DNA of 64,000 nt, taken from positions 12,352,584-12,416,583 of the forward strand of contig CM055077.1 in NCBI GenBank assembly GCA_029204045.2, read 5' to 3'. The stretch is from Tillandsia leiboldiana (Eukaryota; Streptophyta; Magnoliopsida; Poales; Bromeliaceae). The notes beneath the pieces were generated by a model, which was given only the letters and a program-made list of their open reading frames with translations, was not told the DNA's origin and ran no database searches. The translations under genes were made by a program, and so were the position numbers. This document shows positions 42,331 to 54,874 of this stretch, piece by piece. Position 1 is the stretch's first letter; every line of letters starts with the position of its first letter.

Positions 42331-43374
42331 GGGTGTTCCGCGGGAGCCGTGGGCCGTCCGCGTCGTTGGCCTCACCCGGCGACGTCGCCGTCTTCGCCAA
42401 TCGGCAGGTTGTGCCCCACGATCGACCGGAAGAGTCGGGCGTTCCGCAGTCTTTTACCTGTTCAGAGTTGTGAGTTACTGACTCCTGTACGGCAGGTTCG
42501 TGTAGGTCCGGGCGGACATACTGAGACACGAAAGAACCTAGCATCGATCTGGAGCGCGACAACGAAAGGTGGGTTTTTCTTTGAGACTTAGCATAGAATC
42601 GGTATTGTTGGAAGGTTACTAATTGCATGTTATCGGTACTAATGCTGACGGTCTCTAGTGTTTGCGATATTACCCTGTATATTGGTTATTATGCTCGTAG
42701 TTGCAACACACGCACCCGCGGTCTGGCCACCGCAAAGGGTGCTCTTTTCCGGGAAAGCGGTCTCCGACCCGTGTAAACCCACGAGGTGAGGTAGTGGGGG
42801 CCCCCGTAGGTGTGGGGTTTGAGGCATCAAGGGAGGGAGTGGTGCGATCCGTCGGGATAGGTGCCCGACGAGGTCAGGTGCCCCAAGGTGTGAGCGGTGC
42901 GATCCATCGGGGTAGGTGCCCGACGAGGTCAGGTGTGTAAGTGTTACAGGTGTTACGGGTATTACAGGTGTTGCAGGTGTTCGCGTGTTACTTTTCCAAT
43001 GAGCAGAGTGGTTGCTCCGGATAGTCTTACAGTTGGGTTTGGTATTCTTTCTTGCTCATTTTTATTATCATGTGTCGCTGACTACCCACTCCGTGACAGG
43101 TTCTTCCAGGGGTGAGCGGTAGACAACGGTGAGGCCGAGGCAGGAATAGTCGGGCCGTGGGGAGCCCTAGTCTGTATCTCCTTTACCTTTCCTTGCATTT
43201 CATTTGATACTATAGGTTACTGTGTGGTTCTCGATACCCTCGTGGGGTCGGTGTGGATGTTGATTGCTTTTACTCTGGATATGAAATATTGGTTCTTTTA
43301 TTATCTCCGTTCGGTCGTTTTCCAAAGCAAAACAACAAGAAAAGAAAAGAATTGTGAAAAACTATTTTAAAAAT

Positions 43375-43555
43375 TTGGGGTCGTGTGGACCCGTTCTCCA
43401 AACCATGTGGATTTATGGGATTTCAAAACCATTTTCAAAACCTTGGGTCGTGTGGACCTGTTTTTCCAAACCCTGTGGATTTATGGCATCTTTCCAAACT
43501 GTTTCAAAACCTTGGGTCGTGTGGACCTGCTTTCAAAACTGTGAGTTTATCCTTT
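43375..43555 (+). repeat. Triple ~69-bp tandem repeat in LTR C
   Basis: Three copies starting TTGGGGTCGTGTGGACC (43375), TTGGGTCGTGTGGACCTG (43443) and TTGGGTCGTGTGGACCTG (43512), with CCAAACC-TGTGGATTTATGG between. Confidence 0.8.
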
Positions 43556-43666
43556 CAACTTGACCGGCCTCGGGCATTGTTTCTAGTCTGCATTCGTAGT
43601 TAGGTTCCTAACTGTTGTGATTGAATGAATGCTCGTGTTTAACTGTTGTATTAGCCGCGACGCCGT

Positions 43667-43715
43667 GCATATACAGAGGAGACTCTGCCCGTTTGTCGAG
43701 TAAATCTGTATATGC
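43667..43715 (+). other. Inverted repeat near end of LTR C
   Basis: GCATATACAGA (43667-43677) with TCTGTATATGC (43705-43715), perfect 11 bp. The reverse solo LTR has CATATATAGAA with TTCTATATATG at the same place (49030-49040 / 49071-49081). Confidence 0.7.
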
Positions 43716-43820
43716 GGCGGGTCTGGGCACGCGCCGGGGAGGACCGAACGTCAGAAAAATTTTACACGCCAAACAAGCAACTCTTTCTTTTCCGCTGAGC
43801 GAAACCCCCGGGGCGTGACA

Positions 43821-44164
43821 CGTCATTTCACCTCATTCTGGATTTTTGGCATGGTTCCCGAGGCACTATTTGACCCTTTTCTGTGGGGAATTTTTGGACA
43901 GCACGGACTTGTTTGATTTATATCTTTGCCTACAGGTATCGGATTTGGACGTGCAAGTACTCGTTTCGATCGGCTCGCCGTGAGGATTGCAGCGGTTATT
44001 TTTCTGGATTTTTCGGAAGACTCCGCAGAGGTGAAAATTCCCTCTTTTCCGTATTGTTTGCAAAACAGTAAATGCTGTTTTCGGGGGAGGCCCATTATGC
44101 CAAGTTCGATTATTTTTGCAGTGACTCGCCGATTTGGGTGTTGCGGGGACTGTTGTTGGACAGC
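43821..44164 (+). repeat. LTR D fragment, left piece
   Basis: Matches the leader part of gypsy LTRs (compare 47480-47900): GGCATGGTTCCCGAGGCAC, TTTTTGGACAGCAC, ATATCTTTGCCTACAGG. It is interrupted by Cassandra 1 and bounded on the left by the end of LTR C. Confidence 0.7.
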
Positions 44165-44169
44165 GGGGA

Positions 44170-44745
44170 TGTGACACCCCCGAAATTTGGATTAGTCCTC
44201 TATATAAATGATATAATAGGACTAAATCTCTAACCCGGCTATAGTATTTTGGATGGTAGCAAGATCCAAGAGGAACATGAGAGTTAAGCGTGCTAGAGCT
44301 AGAGTAGTTCTAGGATGGGTGACCCCCTGGGAAGTGGGGCGTCACAGTTGGTATCAGAGACATTCACCAGCCGGAAATGTGAGATGAGTCTCGGCTGAGC
44401 CAGGGTTATATAGCGGGTAGAGCGAGGCTCCCCGGCTAATGACCGTTGTGAGTGGAGTGCAGCTCCTCACAAGGTCGGCTAAGGCTAGCGAGACGAGTCT
44501 CACATCGCCTGGTGCTTGTGAGTGTGCTTGAGCCTGACGTGGACGTCAGGGCTTAAAGGGGGGAAGAATGTGACACCCCCGGAATTTGGATTAGTCCTCT
44601 ATATAAATGATATAATAGGACTAAATCTCTAACCCGGCTATAGCATTTTGGATGGTAGCAAGATCCAAGAGGAACATGAGAGTTAAGCGTGCTAGAGCTA
44701 GAGTAGTTCTAGGATGGGTGACCCCCTAGGAAGTGGGGCGTCACA
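44170..44745 (+). mobile_element. Cassandra 1 (TRIM retrotransposon with 5S rRNA-like LTRs)
   Basis: 576 bp with a perfect TSD GGGGA (44165-44169 and 44746-44750). Two 177-bp LTRs (44170-44346 and 44569-44745), TGTGACACCCCC to GGGGCGTCACA, differing at about three positions. PBS TGGTATCAGAG at 44349-44359, PPT AAAGGGGGGAAGAA at 44555-44568, about 220 bp between, no coding capacity. The LTRs contain a 5S-rRNA-like segment, which identifies the Cassandra family, known from vascular plants and mobilised by proteins supplied in trans. Confidence 0.93.
44251..44337 (+). ncRNA. 5S rRNA-like segment in Cassandra 1 left LTR
   Basis: GAGTTAAGCGTGCT matches the 5S box A region and AGTAGTTCTAGGATGGGTGACC with CCCTGGGAAGT matches the intermediate element and box C of plant 5S rRNA genes. 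The 5' third is diverged. Copy in the right LTR at 44650-44736. Pol III transcription is known for the family and only inferred here. Not a true rRNA gene. Confidence 0.8.
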
Positions 44746-45773
44746 GGGGAGTTCTTTTACAGTTGAGGAGTTTTGTGGACTTAGATTTGCGTGCCAGGTG
44801 GGTGGTTGCTATATCCCTCTATTTCTGACATACTCACTAGGAATATTAGAGAGATCCTTTTTGGACTTATTAATTAATCAACACTCGTGGTTGGGATTAT
44901 GCATGTGGGTTTGGACATGTGGATTGCTATGTTAGCACATAACCTTGCATGTGGATTTGAATCTGATATTGAGGCCATGTAATTTACCTGGATGGTGGGT
45001 ACCACTTGGGGATATTTTTGGACATGCATAGGTGGATAGTTATTTGTGGACGAATAGCGGTTTATATGTTTAATATTTGCTATTCATGTGGGAACGGTAT
45101 GGGACTTGGGATATCATGCTATATTGAATGTCAGGAACTGTTATCATGCTAAAACATAAGTCAGAAAATGATATCTGTACTCTTTCTATCTTCTCGGGAC
45201 TTTTGCATGCTTGTGTGGACATCTAGTTAGGCCATTTCTTATCGCTACACTATCATGTTGGAACTTGACTTAGGATAAACCATGCTTGCTTCTTTTCTCC
45301 TTATTCTTTAGTCAGGTGGTTCTTGTTGCTCGGGTTTGAGTAGGGGTACGGGATAGTGTAGCCGGGACCTTGGGGTCGTCGATAGGTGGTATTTGATTAT
45401 GGGTTGTGGGGTATTGCGGCTACCGCAGATAGTAGGCGGTTGACCGGATATTGATTATTTTACCCGATTGTGGATTGGGGGTTATTGCGGCGACCGCGGA
45501 TATTGGGCGGTTGACCGGACGTCGGTTGCGGGACATGGTCGTGGATTGAGGGGTATTGCGGCAACCGCGGATAGTGGGCGGTTGACCGTATGTGTATTTA
45601 TGCATCAGATTGGGGATCGGGGTTTTCTTTAGTGGAGGGATTTGTTCCACTTAGGCATTGTAGTGATCCAGTCCTGCTTTTATGATACTTGTGACATGGT
45701 TATTTTCCTCGTGTGGGTAGCTCCCCTCGAGTTCCCCTCCAGAGCATGGGGGTCAGACAGACATTGAGTTTTT
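44746..45773 (+). repeat. LTR D fragment, right piece
   Basis: Continues LTR D after Cassandra 1: lines similar to 48030-48560 and 53760-53950, the CCGCGG/GCGGTTGACCGG minisatellite (about 45405-45590), and TCGTGTGGGTAGCTCCCCTC (about 45708). It stops at the start of Sirevirus C. Confidence 0.75.
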
Positions 45774-46078
45774 TGTTACGGCTTTTTGTGTTGCCATATT
45801 TCGTGAGTTGAGTCGGAGTCTTGAAGTGATCAAATTGTCAATCAGCAATCGAAGACTCGGAGAAGATTCAACAAGAGCTCAAGTTGACACTCAGTGTTTT
45901 GAGTCTTGAAGATTGAAGTTGAAGAATTATGGATCATATACATCAATCTCAAGGAAAATGGATTCGGAATGATCAGTTACGTTTAACTAAATAATTTTGG
46001 TGATCCGAATACATTTGAGTAGTTTAGAAACACTTGGATAAGTTTTCATTGCATAAAAATAAAAAACTGGACAAGTTG
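45774..46078 (+). repeat. 5' LTR of Sirevirus C, left piece
   Basis: First 305 bp, TGTTACGGCTTTTTGTGTTG onward, same subtype as the solo LTR at 6234. Cut by G3 at AGTTG (46074-46078). Confidence 0.88.
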
Positions 46079-49000
46079 TGTGATGACCTGGATCTCCGCA
46101 GAGCTGTGGTAGAGTCATTGGGGACTTCTGGGGGGGGGGCCTGTACTGTGTGTTGGAGGTGTTTGTGCACCAATTGGACACAAGTGGCGGACTTCGGGCT
46201 TAAATGGATCCCGAGAGTAGTCGGAAGACCCCGTCGAGTGTTTAAAAGTGTTCTCGCGCGGAACGGATATTAAAATTGGGCTCAGCGTTAAGTTTGGACA
46301 AAGAACACCTTTCCGGATGCATTCGGCAAATTTTGGAATTGGAATTTGGCAAATCGGACACCGGATTTGGATTCAGCGCGCGAAAATGATGAAATTGGGC
46401 TACTTACTTGATTTTTGCACCACAGGTTACTGTTCATGTCGGAACAGTAACTCCGGCAGCCGGCGGGCAGCGACGGCGGCGGCGGGCAGCGGCGGAGCGC
46501 GGCGGACGGGCTCGGGCAGGCGGCGGAGCGGCCGCGGGCAGCGCGCGGGCGCGAGCAGCGCGCGGGCAGGCGCGCGGGCGTACGGGCAGGCGCGCAGGCG
46601 CACGGGCAGGCGCGCGGGCGTACGGGCAGGCGCGCGGTGCACGGGAGCGCGTTGGACACGTGGCGGCGTGCGGTAGAGTCGGTTCAGTGGGCGTGGTCCA
46701 CGGAGTTCGTGCGGCGGTGCAGGGTTTTGAACGGCGGTGCAGGGTTTCGGGCGGGAGACACGTGTCGACCCCCGGTTGGCTGGCCCTGGGTGCGTGGTCC
46801 ACGGAGTTCCCCGCACGGGTGCATGAACCCGGTGCAGGGACACGTGGCAGCTTCCAGTTGGCGGGCTCAGGAAGGCGGGGTTCACCGAGGCGCGGGAGGT
46901 CGCCTCGAGAACCTTGCCTGGCAGGGGCGCCAGGCGGCGCGCCAGGGTTGGTCGGGGGCTTTAGTGCGGGCCAGGTGGCGCCCTGCGATTCGCGGGCGCC
47001 ACCCACCCGCGTTGACCGGGAGTGGCCACGCAACGGCTCGCATGCGGCGGGATTTGCTGTCGCCTGTTCGGGGTGACGTGGCGCTCCCCGGGCGTTCCGG
47101 GCGCTCGTCGCGGGCCGGCCCGTAGGGCTTTCGGGCGCCCGAAAGTTGGGACAAATCCGGTATTTCCGGATTTGTTGTTTTGGGCCTATAAATAGAGCCC
47201 GAACTTCTCCCTGGAGCTGTTTTCCTGCTCGTCTTCTCACAGTGCAACCTTCACAAGATTTCCTCCTCTCCTAGAGCCGGTTCCATCTGCAGATTCCAGG
47301 ATTTTTCTGTGGCATGCATCCCGAGGTTTCCATTTTTACGGCGCGGCACGACGCTCGTTCATTTGTGGTCTCCTTCGTCGCGGTTTGGGTGCGAGGACTC
47401 CTCCGGCTTACTCCCACCACCGATTTCGTCGATTTTTGCGCCGTTGGCTTCATGACAGGTAGGGCTACGATCTTCATGATTTGAGTTTCCCCTCGTTTCG
47501 AGTTTATCTTGGAGTTTCCCGAGCTTTTTTTTGACCCCTTTTTCTGGGCGGAGTTTTGGACAGCACATCAGTGTTTCGGTGATATCTTTGCGCACAGGCG
47601 TCGGATTGAGGCGTGCCAGAAGGTGTTTTTCATCTACACATCACAAGGAGCATCCTCAAATTTTCTTGGATTTTTCTGGGTTTTTCCCGAAGGTGAAAAA
47701 CTCCTATTCCCAGAGATAAGTGCTACAGATTTTGTTCTTGGGAATTTCGGGATGGTTATCTTGTTGATTTTGTAACTCGGCCTACAGGTATCGGATTTGG
47801 GCGTGCGAGTACTCATTTCGATCATCTCGACGCGAGGATCGCAGCGGCAATTTTTTGGGAATTTTTGGTCTCCATCTCGCAGGTGAAAACAGGGCATCTT
47901 TGGGACTGAATTCTGGACAGCATGTGTTTGGATATTTATGTGCTTATTTGTGTGTATGTTGGGGCTATTTTGTACAGTGATCACGGCGGTTTGGCTTGTT
48001 TGGGCGAGAGCACTATTTGGACTTGGATTTAGCGATCGAGGTGGGTTGTTGTTGCTTACCTCTATTTTGACATGCTCACTAGGATTATTAGAGTGATCTC
48101 CTTATGTTAGGATTATTGATTAACAAGTGGGGATGGAACTTATGCATGCTAGTTTGGACTTATGGTTGGCTATGTTAGCGGTTAACTTTGCATGTGGAAT
48201 TGAATCTTAAATTGGGATAATTAAAGTACCTTGATGGTTGGTACTATTTGAGGATTTTATGACATGCATAGGTGGATAGTAATGCTTTATTATGGAACAT
48301 GGATTATAGACATGTGTGGTTGGATAATATTTTAGCATGATGGTTAGCTATTAATTGTTACACATGTGGAACCACTATTGGTCACCTTTTCTTTTATCTT
48401 CCTTGAGGACATATGCATGCTTGTATGGACATCTAGATAGGCCATTTCTTATCGCTACACTATCATGTTGGAATTTGACTTAGGAGAAACCATGTTTGCT
48501 TCTTTTCTCCTTTTCGTTAGTCAGGTGGTTCTTGTTGCTCGGGTTTGAGCAGGGGTTTGGGATAGTGTAGCCGGGGCCTGGATTGTGGATTATGGGTTTT
48601 GGCGGCGACCGCGGATATTGGGCGGTTGACCGGATGTCGGTTATAGGACATCGGTGTTAGGGCATGATTATGGACAAGAGGGCTTTGTGGCAACCGCGGA
48701 TTTTGGGCGGTTGACCAGATACATATTATTTTACCCGATTTGGATTGGGGAATTATAGCGGCTACCGCGGATAGTAGGCGGTTGACCGGATGTCGGATGT
48801 GGGACATGATTGTGATCGTGGGTTATTCCAACGACCGCGGATATTGGGCGGTTGACCGGAGGTCGGTTGTGAGACTTGGTTGTGGATTGTGAGGTATTGC
48901 GGCGATCGCGGATTTTGGGCGATTGACCGGATGATCACTTTGTCACGCCCCGAGTCCAAAAACTAGTGTATAAATTTTTTTTTTTAAAATCAGAGTTGCA

Positions 49001-52000
49001 AAAACAACCAGGGCAATGACAGACCGCCACATATATAGAAGAGTCCCAATCCCCAATGGAATTGAGCCTTTTCTATATATGCACGGCTAGCTTGGCAACA
49101 ATCATCAGAGTACTAACTACGTACAACTACAAGCAAAAGTTATAATTAACTTTACAATTATTTACATCTGAATTACAACTCTTTCCTTTAACATCAAATA
49201 ATACATGAACTTTCGGCTGTCCAGGGTCAACATCTAACACGGAATCTCACCAACACGTCCCGACATCCCAGCACCCGCTCGGCCTGAAAAACAGTCACCC
49301 GAGGGTGTGAGACACACCGGAGTGTATCCCAGTGGGCACGACGAGCCGAGAAATAGCAGATCGTACCTACTGGTATACAATACTAGAGGATAGTAATAAT
49401 CAGGGGTTAGAATAATCAGATAGGCAATCATGAAGTTCAACAGATATATAATCACAGTTAGGATATGCAGATATATAACTGGTGCTGTAAAGAAAGCAAA
49501 ACTTATAATCTGGGTACAAGCATAGGAGATAATTTTAGCAGAATTTAAACCAGGACAAACATGTATCAGGATAATCAACGCATCAAGGAGTTAGGACAAT
49601 CAGTAAGATAACAATGAAACTATAATCAGAGGCATCACATAGAATCATATAAAGGTAGATAACTAGAAGCCAGATCAAAGAATCAAAGAATCATGTTAAA
49701 GCAACTTAACAACACATGCATCAAATAGATGAAAACACAAAGACCCAATCACAAGCTACCATATTGGCCTTCACAAGACCTCAGGCAAGGCTGCCCACTT
49801 GGCACCACCTGGTTGACATTCCCCAAACTAGGGTCACGGGTTGCCTCAGCTAACCACTTTACCGGTAAAGTACACCGCTACGGGGGATCAGTCCGCTAGT
49901 GTACGTGAAGAACAACGGTGCGGGCGAATCATGTGCAAATGCTCAAACTGGCGGTCCACTGACCGGGTAATCGGCAACAAGCCGGGAAATCCCCACTGGG
50001 ATGCAATAACCAAATCAACTGAATCTCAACTCATATGCAAGACCAAGGCAAATCTCAACTCAGCATAAGCTCAACCGAAAAACACAACTCAATCATGCAG
50101 ACCAACCAAATAATACAAAACTTAAACACATATTTTTAAGAAAACTATTTTGAAAAGTCCACACCCCGAAGAGCATTGCCCTCGTCCTATCAAACAAGAA
50201 CAGACTCAGGCGACACTACGAAGCTTGGGTTTCCAAACCTCGCAGAGCAATTGCCTTTGTCCTATCAAACAAGAACAGACTCCGGCGACCCTACGAAGCT
50301 CGGTAAAAACATCAGTTAAACAAATCTATGTGCTCAGCAGTGTATCATTTGATCGACAGGACAAACAGGCTTACTCATCAACCATGAAAATGTTCCAAGA
50401 TAAGATATAAATACCAGAGGCACTAAGAATAATCATGTAAGGCAGAATAGAACTGATAACAGGCGTAGCTCAACTATCAGATGACCAAACAGGCATGGCA
50501 ATATGTAGAGCAATAATATAACCACTGGAAACAACTAATCAGCAGATATGGTAAAGATCACTAAAGAAGATCATAATCAGGCATAAAGCAGGTATGACGT
50601 AGCAAATAACTGAATCAAAGGAAGGTAGGCTCAAGCATTGGTAGATCAATATAATAATCAAGCATAGGAGTGCAACTACGAAATGGCCAATCAGTCAAAG
50701 CAACTAACAGTAATATATATTGTAACCAAAGGCAGACAGGCTCAAGATAAACTAGGTACCAAAAACAGGAGTCCAACCAATACCGTACACCGAGGGCCGA
50801 AAAGATCTCGGACCGAAGTTAAACCCACCTGTATATAGGAGGAACAACGACTCCACCAGAAGGTAGACGGTCACGATAACCACAAGACGGATCACGGCTG
50901 GCTCCTGACGACTGGGCCCTACAATAATACCGGGTGACAACTCAGGATCTATCAAATCCTCAAAGTGCATAAGCGCGAATCGACCGTTTCGTCGATTTGC
51001 GCAACATTAAGCATATTTAGCTTAACAAAAACTCCAGGAACCCCACTGAAAGGTCAAAACCACTTTAGAACCTTCAGCTAGCTTTTCCACACTGCTACAA
51101 TTACAGCCAGGCCCCCAGGTTTACTCGGAATGCATTTTATACACTAAATACACACTGTTTTGGCTCGTTCTCATAAACGGAGAATCATTTTTACGAGCCG
51201 TCACCTCCAGTAGGTGACAATCGACTTGCTGAATGCCGTACTCACCAATTTGCAGCAGCACGGTGCCCGAGGAAAACTTCGGGTCATAAAAACCCTCTCT
51301 AACATAGCCCAAAATGAATTTTTGTTTCTCCGAGACTTCAAAATCCATTTTTAACGCGAGCATCGCGTTCAGTGACCCCAAAATAGCCAGGAGTACACTG
51401 TTACAACTTTTCACACAGACCCTAATACAGTTTTTAAGGAATTATTACATTAAGGCTTGATTATGACATAACTTTGCATCTATACCTCATTTATCAAAAC
51501 TTTGTATATAAACATGCCTTTAAACATTGCAAGGACACTGGGGCTCACCTTCTTTGCAGCCCAGATCTGCTGGTTCAACCAGAACCACATTCTTGCTCTC
51601 ACACCATTCACAATGCACCATACACTTGTCCACACAGATCTAGGTTGATCTGAAGTGAGCATCAAGCTCAGGAGACAATTCTGAGCAACTTTGATATACA
51701 ACTCGAGAGCTAATTCCCATGTTTCCTTCATTGGGGCATTTCCGCAAGCACTTGGTGTGCACATTCCTTAAGCAACCACACAACACCAACCCAAGGTTGG
51801 TTCTTTGCACACACAGCACCAGAGGCTTTCAAACTTGGATCAAAACATTCCTTTAAGCTTACTGATCAATTCCCCTCAACTTGGAGCAATTAAACTCCCC
51901 CAAACCGGCCGGGCCCGAGGAAGAAGATGACCTCCTCGGCTTTGAAAATCGTGATGATCAACCCAGGACTTCTGGGCTTCATCCAAATGCACCAGCAGGT

Positions 52001-54718
52001 GCACCTCATCTCCCTGATGCTTTCCAAGCCCAAGCCTGGTCGACGGGAAGAGTCGGCGCCGGCGGGGCACGAAGCTCCATTTCGAGCTTTATGCCTCTAA
52101 TGGCGGAATTCAACAGAGGCCATATGAGGCCCTCAGACTTGTAAGGTAGAGTTCCTGGGTCTACACGAAGCTTCCCGATCCACTCCCGGCCGTCAAAGTT
52201 GGCCGGAGCGCCGGCGGCCGCGACAAGCTCCATTTCGGGTCAACAATGGCCATCAATCTTTCCGATGCTGCATGGGCAGCATGCAAGTGCATGGATGCAC
52301 TCCTTACACTCCCAGCAACACTTCTGGGCAAGTGGCCGGCGACGGGGAGGCGCGCCGGCGCCGGAGCTGCAAGCTCGGCCAAGTGCAACAAAAACCCGAA
52401 ACTAGGGCATCCGTTTTCTCGCAAAGGGCTAAACCATAAATTCTAAGACTTTTCAGATTTATTCTTCATGTTATACAGTCTCAGCACACCAATTTTGGTG
52501 CGAATTGGTCAAGCGGTTTTTGAGTTCTCTTGCGGCGGAGCTCGGCTAGGTTTCCGGCGAGACCTTGCTCCCGCCGGCCAACCCAGCAGCATGGGTGCTC
52601 GGGATTGTGCATGTAGCATCCCTAGGACATGGGAAATCTACTGCTAAGGGTCTCGGGTGCTAGGAACCAGTGGTTAGGGTGCTCTCACCTTGGCCGGAGT
52701 TGGTGAAGGAGGAAGAAGCCGGTTCTCGGGTCCTTCTTCACGCGCGGCCTCGGGCAACTCCAGCAATGCTCCAGAGATGCCAAGGAACTCTTCAAGCACT
52801 TCAGATCCAATCCAGGAAGAAGTTGGTCCAACTCTCTTCCTTCTCTCTCTCTCCCGAGTTCACAAGAATGGTGTTGTGATGCCCTCGGCCAACTTACACT
52901 CAGGGTCTTAAGAGGATTAACTCTTGGGAGTTAGAAATCCCAAGAGCCTCGTGTAACCTCCCACGAGGAAGCCCAAAAGCCAACTCCTCTTTAATGCAAG
53001 ATTCTTTGCATTATTCCCTTCAAACCGGGTTCACACTTAACCCCCAAGCTCCGAGCTCTGCTCAGCCACATTCGTGGGCTTCTTAGGTTGGCAGAGGCCC
53101 AATGAACAAGATCCCAAGAGCTTTGGCCCAAGAGTACCCAAGATGCTTGAAGAAAAAGCGATAATTCGACACTTTTCACGTATTTCGAGAAAATTTACTC
53201 GACGAAATGCGAAATGGACTTCGCCACGACGTCCGGCTCGTCGAGAGCTTCAAGATAGGCTGTTTATTCGCTCAATTTGGTGCACAAATGAATTCTCGGG
53301 CCATTCTGTTCTGTATGTCGCAACCCGACACACGCACTTCGATGCACACGGATCGCCAAACGCGGAAACCGTCAGTGCCATTGCGCTCAGAACGTCGAAA
53401 TTAGTTAGGATCCACTACTCATACCCCTATGTCAGGGTTTTAGACAGTGAAACGACCGTTAGTGATCAAAGGGCCATTTAAAATAAGGGTTACTATTCAC
53501 AACTTAAGTTGTGGGACCCGTTTCTTCTTTGTTAATTTCTGGACAATCCGACCGTTGGATCGTCGACAAGTGAATATGAATTTTTCATGTTTCGACGAGA
53601 CGGTCGCAACGGTGAACTCGTATTTTCCAGATCAGACCCCGATCAAAAGTCGACATTTCTGGACCACTATTGAACTACTATCTACCAATTTTTGCTATTT
53701 AAATAATTCTGGAAATTATTTAAACCTGAATTCTTGATTTTAAAATCCTGGTTACTACACACTTATGCATCAGATTGGGGATCAGTTTTCTTTTAGTGGA
53801 GGGGTGTGTTCCACTGTGGTTTTATATTGATCCAGTCCTGCTTTTGATACTTACCACACCGGCGCGGTTATTGCCCGGTGATGCTTTCCTCGTGTGGGTC
53901 GCTCCCCTCGAGATCCCCTCCGGAGGCTGGGGCCAGACAGTTAGTGACAGTTTTGCTATCACATCGGCGCGGCTTATTTGCCCGATGATGAGGGCAGCAA
54001 CAGGAGTTTTGCTATCACATCGGCGCGGCTTACTTGCCCGATGATGAGGGCGGTACAGATTGGGTTCATCTAGGACGGTTGGTTACTGTTGCATACGGTT
54101 ATTCCAGTCTAGGACTGCATTTTAGAGGCATAGTAGTGGTAGTTTCCTTTCTTCAGCAGTCATTATTGCTTACCACACTTCTTTCCTTTTTGCCTCTAGT
54201 AGACCTAGTGGGTGTTTCAGAGTTTGAGATTTTACCCACTAGGGAAGGCTACTGGTTTACTAGTAGTTCTCACCCCCATTCTTCTTTCCTCTTTTTCTTC
54301 TCCCTTGTTTTGCAGTGTCTTCTGCGGGTGCTGCTGGGCTTTCAGCGGCGGGTCGAGAAGAGAGGACGGCTGAGTAGATAGATCTCGAGGCAGGATGAGC
54401 GAGTTAGCTGGACTGTTGGTATACCCATGTTTCCTCAGACGGTTGTACTTTTACTTTTGGGACTGGCTTTTGCCAGCAGGTTGTATTTATTTTGGTGAGC
54501 TGGGAGAGACAGATGTATCATTTATACAGATGTATTATATTTTATTTCCAGCTTCAGTCTGAGATGTATTAGTTTTTAGTTTAGCTCTGTTTTTATTGTG
54601 CTTTTAGTATTATCTCTTATATCTGAGCAGGTTTGGCGCTTCGTGTACGCGGGAAATACCGTGTGCACGGCGGATCTGTAGACGGGCCCGGGTTCCGGTT
54701 TACACCCGGGGCGTGACA
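46079..54718 (+). repeat. Left LTR of G3 (with nested solo LTR)
   Basis: TGTGATGACCTGG to GGGGCGTGACA. GC-rich U3 with four 20-bp repeats GGGCAGGCGCGCGGGCGTAC (46564-46643) and CACGTG at 46657, 46759 and 46841. TATA at 47187-47194. CCGCGG/GCGGTTG minisatellite 48580-48930. Two tandem ~56-bp units with CATCGG/CCGATG stems (53953-54055). Stem TAGAGGCA/TGCCTCTA at 54123/54191. Confidence 0.9.
48941..53759 (-). mobile_element. Reverse-strand solo LTR, 4.8 kb, in G3 left LTR
   Basis: 4819 bp with perfect TSD CACTT (48936-48940 and 53760-53764). The right LTR of G3 preserves the empty site GATCACTTATGC at 56130. On the minus strand it runs TGTAGTAACC to CGGGGCGTGACA. It shares CTGTTCTTGTTTGATAGG (minus, twice, 50190-50280) with the G1 LTR and the terminal inverted repeat with LTR C. 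On the minus strand a donor-like GCCAAG/GTGAGAG lies at about 52684. Small frames inside it have no recognisable product. Confidence 0.9.
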
Positions 54719-54725
54719 GATTAGT

Positions 54726-54776
54726 TGGTATCAGAGCTTAGGGATAGGTCAGTTGGGACTTAGGAAACCCTAGGCT
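54726..54776 (+). other. Primer binding site of G3 with flanking stem
   Basis: TGGTATCAGAGC at 54726-54737. AGCTTAGG (54735-54742) pairs with CCTAGGCT (54769-54776) through one U-G wobble where G1 and G2 have C-G. Confidence 0.88.
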
Positions 54777-54874
54777 TTTGGGCGGACCCTAGGATGTTAG
54801 TGCATGAGAGACGCGACATTTTGCGAAAGTCGGTGATTTATTTGTTTGACTCTTCCTGTTAGTGAAGAGGGATT

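Larger units (their letters stand above)
41728..43820 (+). repeat. LTR C, 3' part of another long gypsy-type LTR
   Basis: Ends CCCCGGGGCGTGACA like the gypsy LTRs of the window and has an inverted repeat near its end also seen in the reverse solo LTR at 48941. It includes a GC-rich GCATGC-repeat block (41985-42330), a repeated 39-bp unit (42842-42880 and 42897-42935) and a ~69-bp triple repeat (43375-43555). A donor-like CCGAG/GTGAGCTT (about 41890) and acceptor-like TTCTTGTTCTTAG (about 41940) suggest a leader intron. The left part is interrupted by Sireviruses B and A. The frames open through the GC block are not considered genes. Confidence 0.6.

Noticed and set aside
41894..42628. 244- and 219-codon frames in the GCATGC repeat block
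   Set aside because: Repeat-driven Ala/Arg/Pro-rich translations open on both strands; no homology recognisable.
44251..44337. A genuine 5S rRNA gene
   Set aside because: Only the box A to box C part matches; the 5' third is diverged and it sits in the LTR of an element with PBS, PPT and TSD (Cassandra).
44170..44745. A MITE-type DNA transposon because the ends TGTGAC/GTCACA look inverted
   Set aside because: 177-bp direct terminal repeats, a primer site, a polypurine tract and a 5-bp TSD show an LTR-type (TRIM) element. Short inverted ends are normal for LTRs.
52690..52911. Short gene on the reverse solo LTR around its donor-like GCCAAG/GTGAGAG
   Set aside because: No recognisable product. 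Similar leader introns seem to be a feature of these LTRs.
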